Shown: positions 33,679 through 45,771 of the stretch, piece by piece
Numbering within the stretch: position 1 is the stretch's first letter
Layout of the letters: each line of letters begins with the position of its first letter
Assembly: GCA_038030265.1 (NCBI GenBank)
Contig: CM075941.1
Coordinates: 51,623,952-51,687,951 of the forward strand
Direction: 5' to 3'
Origin: Corythucha ciliata
Taxonomy: Eukaryota > Arthropoda > Insecta > Hemiptera > Tingidae
Length of the DNA: 64,000 bases
The notes under the pieces: model-generated
What the model saw: the letters and a program-made list of their open reading frames with translations, nothing else
What the model was told of the DNA's origin: nothing
Database searches by the model: none
Made by a program: the position numbers and the translations under genes

Positions 33679-33990
33679 ATGCGATTTTATGCAAATGGGC
33701 AAAAATAAAAAATAAAAAAATTATTTAAAAAAAAGGTAAAAAAAGGGAAATGTTCACCTTTTTGGGCAAAACGGCCACGAAGTTCTCGACTCGAGATTTT
33801 CACAAAATTGTTGAGGCGAAAAAGCGAAAACGAAAACGTTCACACGCGACAACGACAAACTTCTCAAACGTGAGTGTGGGGAGGAGAGGGAGGAATCGAT
33901 TTTCAAGATGGGATCAACAGGCGGGAAAAATGAGAAGAAGGGTGAAAACTATAATGGAAGGGGAAAAACCCCGCGAAGTATATAAGTATT
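33679..33990. mobile_element. ~310-bp insertion of unknown type in the Jockey 5' region
   Basis: TATAAGTATT occurs at 33669-33678 and again at 33981-33990, flanking AT-rich then purine-rich sequence. Jockey ORF2 sequence is present on both sides. The two repeats could be a 10-bp target duplication. There are no terminal inverted repeats or tail. The duplicate is at about 49561-49887 with 19 extra bases. Confidence 0.4.
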
Positions 33991-34030
33991 TTTGAATACG
34001 CAACAGTTCAGTCCTTGAGAATTCCATGTG

Positions 34031-34609
34031 CTCGATGGTTTTAACCGTTATTGATGTTGTTGGTGAAAAGGTGGCTTCAATGATGCCGCTTAGGTCTATA
34101 ATTGTGTCTGGCATAATTAGTTTCGTCTGCGGTTAAGAATTCAGGCACGTAACAAAGGCGCAGTTAGCCGAAAATAAAATACTGCTCGTGAACGTCAGCC
34201 CAAACACGGATGGATGTTTTACGACAAAAGCAGCATAATTTGCTAGCCAACGTAGGATTTTCCATTCAATATGCTAACATCAGTCACAGTAAAAATATTA
34301 GTATTTAAAAAACTTACATAGCACACTGTACACACTGAACTGAAACACTACTCAAATAAAAACTGAGCCCGTATTGTTTTCTGACCTGTAGATCTTCGGC
34401 CAGAACGGGAATTATACACTAGCTTCGTGCATGAATCAACCGAAACTCCTTGCTTTTGAGACTTCTTCGGTTCAAAGCACTTGAAAAAAAGAACAAAACG
34501 TTGCTTCTTCTACTCAATTTCAGCCGAACCTTGTCTGCCTCAACCGAACCTCTGCTGATGGCATCACTTTTTTTTATTTCCCATTTTTTTTTTTTTTTTT
34601 TTTTTTTTT
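34031..34609. other. Sequence unique to the left contig end; no gene
   Basis: Follows the end of the duplicated unit. A minus-strand frame of 66 codons (34114-33914) crosses the breakpoint and resembles nothing that I recognise. The contig ends in a T run of about 27 bases directly before the N gap. Confidence 0.4.
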
Positions 34610-35109
34610 NNNNNNNNNNNNNNNNNNNNNNNNNNNNNNNNNNNNNNNNNNNNNNNNNNNNNNNNNNNNNNNNNNNNNNNNNNNNNNNNNNNNNNNNNNN
34701 NNNNNNNNNNNNNNNNNNNNNNNNNNNNNNNNNNNNNNNNNNNNNNNNNNNNNNNNNNNNNNNNNNNNNNNNNNNNNNNNNNNNNNNNNNNNNNNNNNNN
34801 NNNNNNNNNNNNNNNNNNNNNNNNNNNNNNNNNNNNNNNNNNNNNNNNNNNNNNNNNNNNNNNNNNNNNNNNNNNNNNNNNNNNNNNNNNNNNNNNNNNN
34901 NNNNNNNNNNNNNNNNNNNNNNNNNNNNNNNNNNNNNNNNNNNNNNNNNNNNNNNNNNNNNNNNNNNNNNNNNNNNNNNNNNNNNNNNNNNNNNNNNNNN
35001 NNNNNNNNNNNNNNNNNNNNNNNNNNNNNNNNNNNNNNNNNNNNNNNNNNNNNNNNNNNNNNNNNNNNNNNNNNNNNNNNNNNNNNNNNNNNNNNNNNNN
35101 NNNNNNNNN
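34610..35109. other. Assembly gap of exactly 500 N
   Basis: A fixed-length placeholder joining two contigs, so the real distance and even the adjacency are unknown. No sequence feature can be called here. Confidence 0.99.
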
Positions 35110-36219
35110 TGATAATATCGCGCTACACGCTGACTATTAATGCAGAAAACTGGAATTTAGCCCCCGAGAACCAGACTCTTTCATTTCTCGACGCCCCGAA
35201 AACGGTCCATCTCACCATCTTGGACAATTTTGTGGCACAAAATGACCACTCATCCTGGGAAATGTTGATTTGTTATGTCAGGATGGTCATATCGTCCGGT
35301 TAAATACTCTAAAGCTTGAGGACTGATGATAATTCCATCAAGTCGATCCCGAGGCCTGAACGAGCCAGTCAGTTTTGCCGTCCACACGCTCAAACTTTCC
35401 GTAGGGAAAGACTGGATTCGAGCTTTCCGTAGCGAAAGACTGGCCGTGTAGCCGGGCTTTTAGACTAGAGTATCAAACCGGAATTGTAACATGCGGATCC
35501 CAAAAGCTCCAATAGAGCAATGTGGGCTCGGGAGACGTCGGGAATTCGTCCCGTGCTTTCATGTCTACTGAATCCGCTTGTGGTCTGAGTTGGTGATCCA
35601 TAAATCGTCTGCAGCAGTCAAACACGAAAAGCAATTCAATTCCCTACAGTAAACCAATCAGTTTTCTATAAAATTGGTTCTCATACCCACCGGCTTAGTT
35701 GAAAACAGATCGTCGTCGAATATGCCCTGACTACACTGGCATTAGAGACGAGATGGGATGACAAAACGTCTGGGTATTGAGATTCATACCTTTATGAATA
35801 GACCGTGAAAAATGGCTAATATCACGTTCGTTGGATATTTGTTCAATGCAAATAAAAAATATACAGGAAGACGATTACTATTACTATGTCACGAACCACG
35901 TAGGCGCATTAAAAACGAAGTACCAAGGGACTTTACGAGCACAGAGTGTTAAAATTACCGTAAAAAATATTTCAATAATTTGATATTCAAATTTCTTCCC
36001 AGACAAAAACGAAACATAAGTTATATTTCAATAAAACATAAAATAAGAAAACTTATCAATTTTGTTTACTACCTTTGTTTACATTGTGCAGGAAACTAGG
36101 GAAGTTCTATGGCTGTTACACTAAAAGCAACCTCTCTCGACAGCTGTAATCTTGGGGTCGTCCCCTTGAACCCCTCTTTCCTTCAAGGCTTCCTCCATGT
36201 TATTACTCCTCTATGATGT
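35110..36219. other. Sequence unique to the right contig start; no gene
   Basis: Starts with a little family B-like sequence (CGCTGACTATTAATGC). A GCTTTCCGTAGCGAAAGACTGG motif is repeated in a short stretch at 35392-35447. No coding region is recognised. It stops where the second duplication copy begins. Confidence 0.4.
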
Positions 36220-36340
36220 GTGGTTTCGAAGAAAATATAATAAATTCTTAACAAATGTGTGGAAAAACCAAGGCAACGGGGTACATCCTCTCCCCCTCCT
36301 TCCCAGTTATGACACCCCCAATCCCCCCCCCCCAGTTTCA

Positions 36341-38328
36341 TGGATTATAATGAGGGAACATTTTTCCGATTTTAGGCAGAACAAGGAGACAAGTGTAATC
36401 TCTCGGTCCAACAGGCGTCGTAAAAATGAAATAACCCGTTTCGTGGGGTTAATAGACGCGAATGTCCCCAGTTTTTACAATCCAAGAAACTAAAGTCCGA
36501 GAAATTTTCCAGTTTCGCCCAGTCCAGATCCAAAAAACATTTTTGGGAGGGCACATTTTCGCATGCATGTCGTTACTTCATAGGGGTAAGATTGGCGGGG
36601 GGGGGGGCTTACGCCGCTTCCTTGCTTTTTTGTATGTTGAAGCCCTAAACTCACAGTCAAGGAGTTTTCTCAGAACAAACGACAACCAGCGTTCAATCCC
36701 CAAGCGCATGGATCGTTCATATCGCCACTGCTTTGGCCTGTCGTTTGCGCAGTCAGTTTTTGTGGAGGAACGGGGCGCAAAATTCACTGTTTATTGTTCA
36801 AACGGTATGCGGTTAAGGGAGACTTGAACATGGTGTTTCCTGGACGCCCACCAATCATACCTCGCCAACTGGACATTACATAAATTATCACCGTATTTCT
36901 GCACCGATCCTGGATATCAAGGCCTCATTTATATCCAGGAGATTCCGCACGTGCGTACTATCTTTTTTTCAAATTTCACCCGTGAAATAACTGTAAAACC
37001 CACATGAACTTATATCTTGAAAATTCACGCTGTTTCGACGACTTATTTAGGAAAGCAAGATCGTACGCGAGTGCAGAAATTCCTGAAGATTCAAATGACA
37101 CCCAGAAGTCCAGGATTGGTGCAGAAATACCGGCAGAAATTGTTGAGTAGGCGGGAGGAAGATTGGAGGGGGGTCGAGGAAAGACATGTATACAACTTTC
37201 TCCTGTCTACAAGGCAGTCTAGTGGGAAATGTCCATTTCAAGAATTCAATGGTCGAGAAAGCCGGTAACCCTCTGAACTGGTGGTCTTTCGATCATACAA
37301 GTCGCGAGATGTCTGTTTCAGCAGCAAAGTAGGCGTTGAAAACACCTATTTTTTCCGTTTAAGAGATCTAGAGAAGACTAATTTCAGCGATTTTGCGTCA
37401 GTGCCATTACCAGTTTCGCTGCTCATAATAATGGTTTAATATTTTAGTCATTTAGTCAAAGACTAGTCATTTTGTGTGAGCTGGTTTTGTGGCGCCCTAC
37501 TTTTGTTCTAATTTTTTGTATTAGGCGTCCTCGGAAATGATTTCCACTTCTACATCTCTTTGTATTATATTATTTTGTCGTTCGAAGCCATGTCATTAAC
37601 GTCACTATCAACGGTCAATGAGATTGAAAAACGCTCGTCTCGTTCACCTTTAATTCCAAAAAAAAATGAAGTAAAAGTGAACGAGACGAGCGTTTTTCAA
37701 TCTCATTGATCGTCTCATTGTATTGATGCGAGGTAAGGTAGTGCAGTTTGAATGACTCATTTATGTTAAAAATAATATCTCCACGTTTGAGGTGTCTTTA
37801 GTAATTTGTGACCATGGTTTCGGTCCACTAGACCATCTTAAGACAAAGTTTAGGGCGTAACAACCACCCTCGTCACACGAATTTCACGACTTTTTAAAGT
37901 GAAAGTCGCGTGACGCGGGCGGTTCTTCCGCCCTAAACCTAATGTGAAGATGGTATAATCAACCGAAACCACGGCCACACATTAAGAAATAAAGACACTT
38001 TAAACGTGAAGAGATTACCTCTTTTCAGCAAATAACTCAAGTCTTCATCTGGTCACAAAGGCGTGCTTTTGTGAAAAATTCTTCTTCCTTACATTTAGTT
38101 TTTTTTTTTTTTTTTCGCTCTTGAAGTACATGTGAATGGTGGAATGCGGGCTTTTTAGCCATTGCATTGGAGTGCAGATTTAAGCTCTATTTATGCGAGT
38201 GTAAAAAACTCGGGCTGGCCCGGCCCGGCCCGAAGGTTACAAACTCGGGCCGGTCCGCAGACGTGTGGCCTCGGGCCGGGCCGATTTTGAGCCGAAGCCC
38301 GGCCCGGCCCGGCCCGATTCCATCCCTA
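36341..38328 (+). mobile_element. Element X1, right part (duplicate copy)
   Basis: Corresponds to 20547-22537, with the CCATCCCTA end at 38328 followed by GACGCACT. The left part and its GAGACC-ended insertion are absent because the duplication starts inside MITE Y. Palindrome P1 recurs at about 37765-38030, with a mutated motif (CTTAAGA) on its minus strand. Confidence 0.75.
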
Positions 38329-38336
38329 GACGCACT

Positions 38337-39321
38337 TCTGTCAGGTTGTTGCTGGTCCATTTAATGACCAGGTTACAAGAATGCAAAAGCCCGTGATCCA
38401 CCTAGAAATAATAAAATGTTTTACACAAAGTAAAATAGCTTTTAACTATTTTTTTTTTCAAGGATTACAATCATTTTCCCTCCGCTGTATCAATTAAGCT
38501 ATGTCCTCACTCGTGCCTTTTCCAGACCTGCTTGGACTGTGAGTGAAGTCGTGATGATGAGAGTGAAGTCGTGTGAACTAAACCCAGAAATGGATGGGAA
38601 ATAATCGGTTTAGACGAAAGGTGGAAGGAAAAGCACGTCATGGTTGTCCATAAGAAGACATCCTGTCTGGGGATCAGCCGCTCTGTAGCTACAGGCGTAA
38701 CTAAAATGATAGCAAAGGAGGCACGCACTCGCTGCAACTGCTTAACATTGGCAGCACTGCCCCAGGGTGGATTTTCTCTATCTTCTCTGGGGGATCCCAG
38801 AGAAGATTTAGAACCAGAACTGCATCCATCCAAATCTGCAAGCATCCATTGAACGTAAATAGAAAAGTGAAGAGCTTGAAGTGGAAAGGGGCGCTGAACA
38901 GTTTGAAAAAGCCGCAGATTTCCCTTTGCTCACCTGGTGGGAGGGTTGGGGACTGACGTCACCAGCAGTCGTTTACTCCCGATCGCTCACCCTAGAGCAG
39001 TGATTCTCAACCTGGGGGGTTCGCCTTCCTAGGGGGGGGGGGGCGCAAGCGTAAGCGATTTCCAGGAGGGGCGTGAACTTGTCCACATGACCTTAACCTT
39101 CCAGCGCGCGCGGCACCTGAGAGATGCATTGTGCGCCTTTGAAAGTGTGACGTGTTCACAGGAGGGGTGTCAGAGAACTGGGGATTTTTCTACCTTCCTA
39201 TTTCATGGTTATTCTTGTTTCAGTGGCGTGAACTAAGGGCTTTCGATTGTTTTACCATATTTATCGACGATTTCACCTGTGAGGTGCCCCGCGCGCTCTC
39301 AAGTTAGATTTTTAAAATTTT
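38337..39321. other. Spacer between the duplicate X copies; no gene recognised
   Basis: Same content as 22546-23541, including the CAGTGATTCTCAACCTGGGG terminus at about 38999 and a G run. The overlapping ORFs on both strands (38507-38845) differ in length from those of copy 1 through a one-base indel, which argues against coding. Confidence 0.4.
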
Positions 39322-39329
39322 ATTCCTGG

Positions 39330-42300
39330 TAGGGATGGAATCGGGCCGGGCCGGGCCTGGCTTCGACTCAAAATCGGCCCGGCCCGAGGCCAGACGTTTG
39401 CGGCCCGGCCCGAAGCCCGGCCCGAGTCTGAAAACTTCGGCCCGGCCCGAAGCCTAGCCTGAATTCGGACCGATTTTCGGGCCGGGCCGGGCCAGCCCGA
39501 GTTTTTTACGCTTGCATAAATAGAGCATAAATCTGCACTCCAATGCAATGGCTAAAAAGCCCGCATTCCACCAATCACATGTACTTCGAGAGCGAGGAAA
39601 AAACACCAAATATGTGAGGGAGAAGAATTTTTCACAAAAGCACGCCTTTGCCTTGAACAAACGCTCGCTGTGTGGTTGTTGAGCTTTTTCGGTTCACACA
39701 CTCTGTCGGAAATTTCTCCCACAAGTCGACAACCTTTTAGCGCTACAGGGGGGGGGGGTGGACTAGACTCACGGCTCCAAGGGTAGCACAATAAGCTACC
39801 TATTGGCTTCCTTGCTAAGGGGAAATTGCCCCCGCCCTCCAGATGAGATTGACCAGACGTAGATTTGAGCTTTTTGGTGAAAAGAGGTAATCTCTCCATG
39901 TTTAAAGAGTCTTTATTTCTTAATTTGTGACCGTGGTTTCGGTCGACTATACCATCTTCAGATAAGGTTTTGGGCGTAAAAACCACTCTCGCCACATGAC
40001 TTTTACTAAAACGAGCCGTGATCACAGGCTACACATGAGCCTGTCGGATTAGCCTGTGATCACTGCTCGTTTTACTGAAAGTCGTGTGAAGAGGGTGGTT
40101 CTTACGCCCTAAACTTTGTCTGAAGATGGTCTAGCTCTAGTGGACCGAAACGATGGTCACGAATTAATAAAGACACTTCAGACGTGGAGAGATTAGCCTT
40201 TTTCACCAAAAAACTTGAGTCATCCAAACTGCACTATCTCACCTCGCATCAATACAATGAGACGATCAATAAGATTGAAAAACGCTCGTCTCCAGGAAAT
40301 TCCGCACTCGCGTATGATCTTGCTTTCCTACATAAGTCGTCGAAAAAGCGAGAAATTTCAATAGTGATGAGCAAAAATGGACTTGGTCTTCTCGCGAGAC
40401 TCTTGCAGCAAGACCAAGACGCAAGACCAAGACGCAAGACCAAGACTCTCTAACGGCTGCAAGACCAAGACTTGAACTGCAAGACCAAGACTTTCTACAA
40501 GACCTTACGAACGAGTCTTGCGCAAGACCAAGACTGTGTTGCAAGAGTCTTGCGAGTCTTGCAAAAAGAAGTTCTGCTTTTAAAAACCGAATTTTGTGGG
40601 TTTTGCTCTTCCAAGAACACATTTTGCTGATTTGGCTCCTTTAAAACCTAGTTTTGGCGATTTTTGCATCATCAAAAACACATTTTCGTGGCTTTAGCTC
40701 GTTACTTGTTCTAGGAAGTAAAAGAAGGAATGAAGGAATGGAGAAGTTTTTCGGTTGGTTCCAAAAAGAACGACATTTTGTGATTTTGGATTTTTCTAAC
40801 CCCAATTTCACCGGAAATTTTCAGTCTGCCATAACAAAAGTCTCAGAATTGGCACCTTCAAAATCCAATTTCACAGATTCTTGCCATTTCGGACCCCGCA
40901 ATTTCGCGAATTTACCCGTTATTAAATACCGAATTACGTAGTTTTAGCTCTTGTTGAAATCACTTTTTTACAGATTTGGCTCTTCAGAAAACTTATTTCG
41001 CTCTTTTCAAACCCCAAGTCCTGGATTTGGCTCAATTCAAACCCAAATATAAATGCCCCAATTTTTGTATATTTAAACTCTTTCAAAACGTAATTTCGTG
41101 AATTTTGCTCCTTCAAAAACTCACAGATGTTTGCCATGTAAAAACAAACGTGAGTTTAGCTCTTTCTAACATCTGTTCCACGGGTTCGGCCATTTATAAA
41201 AACTAAATAGTCGAAAAACGAAAAAACCAAATTTCGTGATTTTGGCGCTCAACCATATTTTCGCTCTTCCACAACCAAATGTCACCGATTTTGCCCCTTT
41301 GATACCAAACTTCATGGATTTTAGCCATTTCAATTTCCAGCCATTCTAATTTCGCGCATTTTCATTATTTAAAAAAAAAAAATTTTGTGGCCTTTGTTCT
41401 TTCTGGAATCAGTTATACAGATTTCGCTGTTTCGAAAACCAAATGTTGCTCTTTCAAAAAAGAAATTCACGGATTTAATTTCGTCACTTCGGTCATCGGC
41501 TCTCCTAAACGTCAGTTTCGTGGATGTCCGCTCTTTCATAGTCAAATTTTGCGAATTTGGCTCCTAAAAACTCCAGTTTTTGGAAGTTTTGCTATTTCAA
41601 AAGCCAAATTCACATCCGCGCGTTGAAACCCAATTTCTTGGATTTGGCACCTCAGAACCAATTTCGGGGATACGCTTTATTAAAATCAGCTGTTCCTTAC
41701 CAGATGGACAGGTTTGGTTCGTTCAAAAAAGTAATTCAGCTCATTTGAAACCCAAATTTCGTTATTTTGGCCTTCTCAAACCATACATGGTTGCAGAAGG
41801 GTAAGGCAGGTTACATTTTTTTCAGTGTACGGCGAGATATGAAGGAAAAATACGAAGAACATCCAAAAATATCGGAGGTGGGGATAAATGAATAAAACTG
41901 AAAAAAAGAAATTTTTCATTTCATAAGTCCCGAACTAGGTTGTTTTTGAGTTGTTTTTTCGATATGCAATGCAATTGTTTTCTTCAAAAAGAACAACAAA
42001 AACAAAAAACGAAAGACAGACCACTCGAAGTAAATACGAAAAAAATTAAATCAACAAAGCAAGACCAGCAAGACTCTTGCAGCAAGACCAAGACCTTCGA
42101 GTCTTGGTCTTGCTTTGCTCATTACTAATTTTCAAGATAAAAGTTTATGTGGATTTCACAGTTATTTCAGGGGTGAAACATGAAAAAAGATCATACGCAC
42201 GTGCAGAATCTCCTGGAGATTTAAATGAGGCCTTGATATCCAGGATTGGTGCAGAAATACGGATTAATTTTACGGAGCCTACAATTTTCCGATTTTCGTG

Positions 42301-43376
42301 GTGATAATTTACGTAATGCCGAGTAGGCGACGTATGCTTGGAGGGGGCCCAGGAAACAACGTACAAGTCTCCCTTAACCGCGTACAGTTGAACATTTAAC
42401 AGTGAATTTTGCGTCCTGTTCGTCCACAAAAACTGACAGCACAAACGACAGACCAAATCAGTGGCGATACGAACGCTTGGGGATTGAGCGCTGGTTGTCG
42501 TATGCTCTGAGAAAACCCCTTGATTGTGAGTTTGAGGCTTCAACAGACAAAAAAGCAAGAACGTAGCGGGAGCCCCCCCCCCCCCGCCAATAATACCCCT
42601 GCAAAGTAACGACATGCAACAACGACAAGCAACGACATGATTGGATCCGCTACTGGGTAAACTGGAAAATTTCTCGAACCTTAGTTTCTAGGATTATAAA
42701 AACTGGGGAAATTCGCCCCACGAAACAGGTAATTTCATTTTTACGACGCCTGTTCGACCGAAAGATTACACTTGCCTTTTTAGTCTTCCTAAAATCTGGA
42801 AAATTTTCCCTCATTATATAATCCTTGGAACTGGTCTTTTAATGATTTTTTTTACGGCGAAAATGAGCATTTGCGAGCTTGTGGCCTACCAAACTGGGCA
42901 TTTTAACAACGCCCTTCCTATCGCGAAACTCCATCACTCATCTCTTTCATCATTCTATCAAACTCGTTTGACTACTAAAATGGAGGAAAAAAGCGAAGTA
43001 ACAAATAAAACGAGGCGAGTATAAAATGTGCATTGTTGTAGAATTACCCAAGAAAATTTAATATTATTCATAATGGTATAGTAAGTGAAGGTAGGACAAA
43101 AAAGAGGACAGAAAGAGGACGAGTTGACGTGAGGTAATGACCGACAAACGTGTGTGGGGTTGCAAAATATTTCAAATGTCTACGTCGGACACTCGCTTTT
43201 GGCTGTTTTATATTTTTTCTAATTTTTATTTCGGGCCGAAGTCGGGCCGTGCCGAGTCGGGCTTCAGCTCTCAGCCCGGCCCGGCCCGAGAAATCTGCGG
43301 CCCGACCCGAAGCCCGGCCCGAGCCAGGAAACCTCGGCCCGGCCCGAAACCCGGCCTGAGCCCGAGGCCTTCCCTA
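39330..43376 (-). mobile_element. Element X2 (duplicate copy)
   Basis: TAGGGATGGAATCGGGCC start and GGCCTTCCCTA end as in 23550-27535. The terminal GGGCC iteration near 43222-43372 has a different length from copy 1. The uninterrupted CTCATCTC site for the GAGACC element is at 42937-42944. Palindrome P2 recurs at about 39885-40215. Confidence 0.7.
40362..42127 (-). mobile_element. CAAGAC-ended hAT-like element (duplicate copy)
   Basis: TAGTGATGAGCAAA start, CTCATTACTA end, flanked by AATTTCAA (40354-40361) and ATTTTCAA (42128-42135). The CAAGAC iteration after the left end differs in repeat number and phase from copy 1. The interior is family D array. Confidence 0.85.
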
Positions 43377-44296
43377 ATTCTGGGTATGAAATTGATTTTT
43401 TCTATAAAACAATCGTCCATACAAGCTTATTTGCCAATTTTTTCCGCTCAAGATGCTCCATTCGTTGATTAAATCGCATCACGCAGTCGGCAAAAAATAT
43501 AATCAAAAGAACGTTTCAACTCAACAAAATCATTTGTTATAACTTTTTAGTTCGATTCTGGATTAACGTGGGTTTTAATTTTGTTTAATATATTTATTTC
43601 TGAGTTTCTAAAATATCGAAGATGTGCCTAGGTAGAAAGATGTGTATCTCATGAAAGTTACCGTGGAAACATCAGTTTTGAGACTCATTAGAATAGTCTA
43701 TGGGCGGACAATTTTTTTCTAGTTATTCATTTGTTTTATTCATAACGTTTTTCTATGTCGCTTACTAAGTAGTTGAAAACGAAAATCATACTTTAAAAAT
43801 TACCAGCAAAGACTGAAAATAATTTGTAAGAAATTATTTTTTAATATCGAAGGCTTATGTGATTTTTATTCTATTTTATTTATACACTTGCTCTAGTCTT
43901 TTGTTTCTGCTCGTGTTCGTTCTTATTTCCTATAAAACAGTCAGTACAACATATTTAGTCCAAAAATTGGACTGTGCGGCCTCATTTTGACCTCTTGAAT
44001 CTATTAGGTGACCGCGCGCGCTCGTGTAGACGAAAGGACAGCGCCTGCCGTAGGGTTAAGGTTGAGCCCAACCATACGAAATGTCGGAAACTTCAGGAAC
44101 GTCTTATTTTTGTTTCTTTACGCTGCCCCTGAGTCCCTCAGCCCATACCCAGTAATTGAGAAATACAGTCGGCTGGCCTGTCAAGAAGGAGGGGGGGAGG
44201 GCACTGGGTCCTTTATCTCCGGGCCCCGTTTTCTTTGGGGGCCCGGATATCAAAAATCAAGAAAAGGAAGAAAAAAAGTGAAAGCTTTACTGGAAG

Positions 44297-44545
44297 CTCA
44301 ACTGTGGTTGGAGATTTGCAGTGGGTGGATGTTCTTTGTGTTTGGAGCTTTTCCTGTGGTTTGAAGCTTATCTGTGGCTAGACCTTTACAGTGTTTCGAC
44401 CTTTGCGGTGGTTTGAGCATGGCTGTGGTTTGACGTTTGCAGTGGTTGGACCTTTGCTGTGGTTGGCCCTTTGCAGTGGTTGGACCTTTTCAGTGATTGC
44501 CTTTCTGTAGTTAGACCTTTGCACTGGTTGGACCCAGAGATGAGC
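44297..44545. repeat. Minisatellite of ~17-19-bp units (duplicate copy)
   Basis: Same units and order as 28402-28655. Confidence 0.85.
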
Positions 44546-44551
44546 CCAGAG

Positions 44552-44690
44552 ATATTACACTATAAGGCTGCGGCGAGCTGTGACACGGCACACTCGGCTT
44601 CGTGTGGGTGTTCCCGGCGGTGTGCGTTCAACAAACCGCGCACCGACCGAAACGCCCTCGTAGTACGAGTGTGAAGTGCACAGTTAGATC
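44552..44690 (+). mobile_element. SINE fragment (duplicate copy)
   Basis: Same family and truncation as 28665-28802, with few substitutions. Confidence 0.85.
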
Positions 44691-44693
44691 TCA

Positions 44694-45010
44694 GTGGCTC
44701 AACTTGTGAACAGGACGGATGTACTCTCCGTATCGCGTCTTCACCTTCACAACCCGCACGACGCCATCTTTACTGGGGAAAACCTCTCGGATTCTGCCAA
44801 GTGGCCAATTTTGAGGAGGGCAACGATCTTGCTTCAAAAATACTACATCGCCTACTTGAAGGTTAGGGGAAGGCGTATTTCACTTAGGGCGGGTCAACAG
44901 GTGTGGCAAATAGTCTCGGGACCAGCTCTTCCAAAAACTTTGGGTGACTTGCTGGAGCAGCTGGAAGCGATCCCGGCGGTTAGAAGGGACATCGATCAAG
45001 TTTCTTTCCG
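44694..45010 (-). pseudogene. BEL/Pao integrase tail (duplicate copy)
   Basis: The frame matches 28816-29165 (LQVGDVVFLKQDRCPPQNWP and following). It has one extra T near 44879 that puts the two sides of the stop codon in one frame, and it lacks the 26-30 bases that separate it from the SINE in copy 1. Still a fragment without a core or LTR. Confidence 0.8.
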
Positions 45011-45389
45011 GCGGAGATATGAAATATGAAAATAATATGAATTCGTGATAATTTAATTTATTTGTTTTTTCCGGTTACAACAATAAGGGCCGTATTCAGA
45101 AAACAACCTTTACGTCCCCTTAGGAGCTCCTTAAGTTAAGGTTCCTTTAGCGATTTCTTTTAAAAGTCGTATTCAGAAACGTTCCTTTAGAGTACCTTGG
45201 CAGTTCCTTTAGCTAAAGGGGCCTCAAAGCAAATAAACAATGAAAATATGCTTTCAATGGTGACTGTACGCTTTATCATGTGAAACGTCTCGCTGTTTAC
45301 ACCTTCAAAAGCACATTAGTTATCAAAATTGTATGAAATGCCAGCCTATTAACATAATTGCGTAATTTTAATTTATTGACTTCGAACAT

Positions 45390-45610
45390 ACTGTCAGCGA
45401 GAAGCGAGGTGTGTTAAGTGTGCTGGGAAGCATGAAGCCCAAAAATGCCCCCTCACAAAGGGCCCAGCAAAATGCGTCAACTGCAGAGACGCCCACCCAG
45501 CGAGCTATCGTGGATGTGAGGTAGCCAAAGAGTTGCAGCGTATGAAAGAAAAAGCCAATAACTCCAAGACCGGAGGGGCTGAGAAAAGGCAAGCAAAATG
45601 TCTATCAAAA
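45390..45610 (+). pseudogene. LINE ORF1 zinc-knuckle fragment (duplicate copy)
   Basis: Same CCHC knuckle arrangement as 29530-29755 with a few replacements (for example CAGKHEAQKC for CAEKHDAQKC). It is followed by about 50 bases not present in copy 1 near 45719-45771. Confidence 0.75.
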
Positions 45611-45771
45611 CATATGTTTGTTTGTTTTTTTAAAAGGAAAATTCGCAAAATTGGGTCAAAATAGTCATTTTAGTGTGTGAAATAAGCGAAATTGTTAATT
45701 GTAGTTTCAAATGAGCCAATAACTAATAAATAATTTTGCGGATTTATGTCGCCAAAATTATTTTTTTTTAG

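Larger units (their letters stand above)
20430..34030 (+). repeat. Large direct duplication, copy 1 (about 13.6 kb)
   Basis: Matches 36220-49931 almost base for base. Homology begins at TGGTTTCGAAG (20431 and 36221) and stops after GAATTCCATGTG (34030 and 49931). Differences are scattered substitutions, homopolymer changes and a few indels. The left break lies in MITE Y and the right break inside a Jockey element. No terminal inverted repeats or target duplications bound the unit. Confidence 0.95.

Noticed and set aside
34450..35112. 220-codon ORF running into the N gap
   Set aside because: Most of it is the assembly gap read as X, and the rest is low-complexity sequence.
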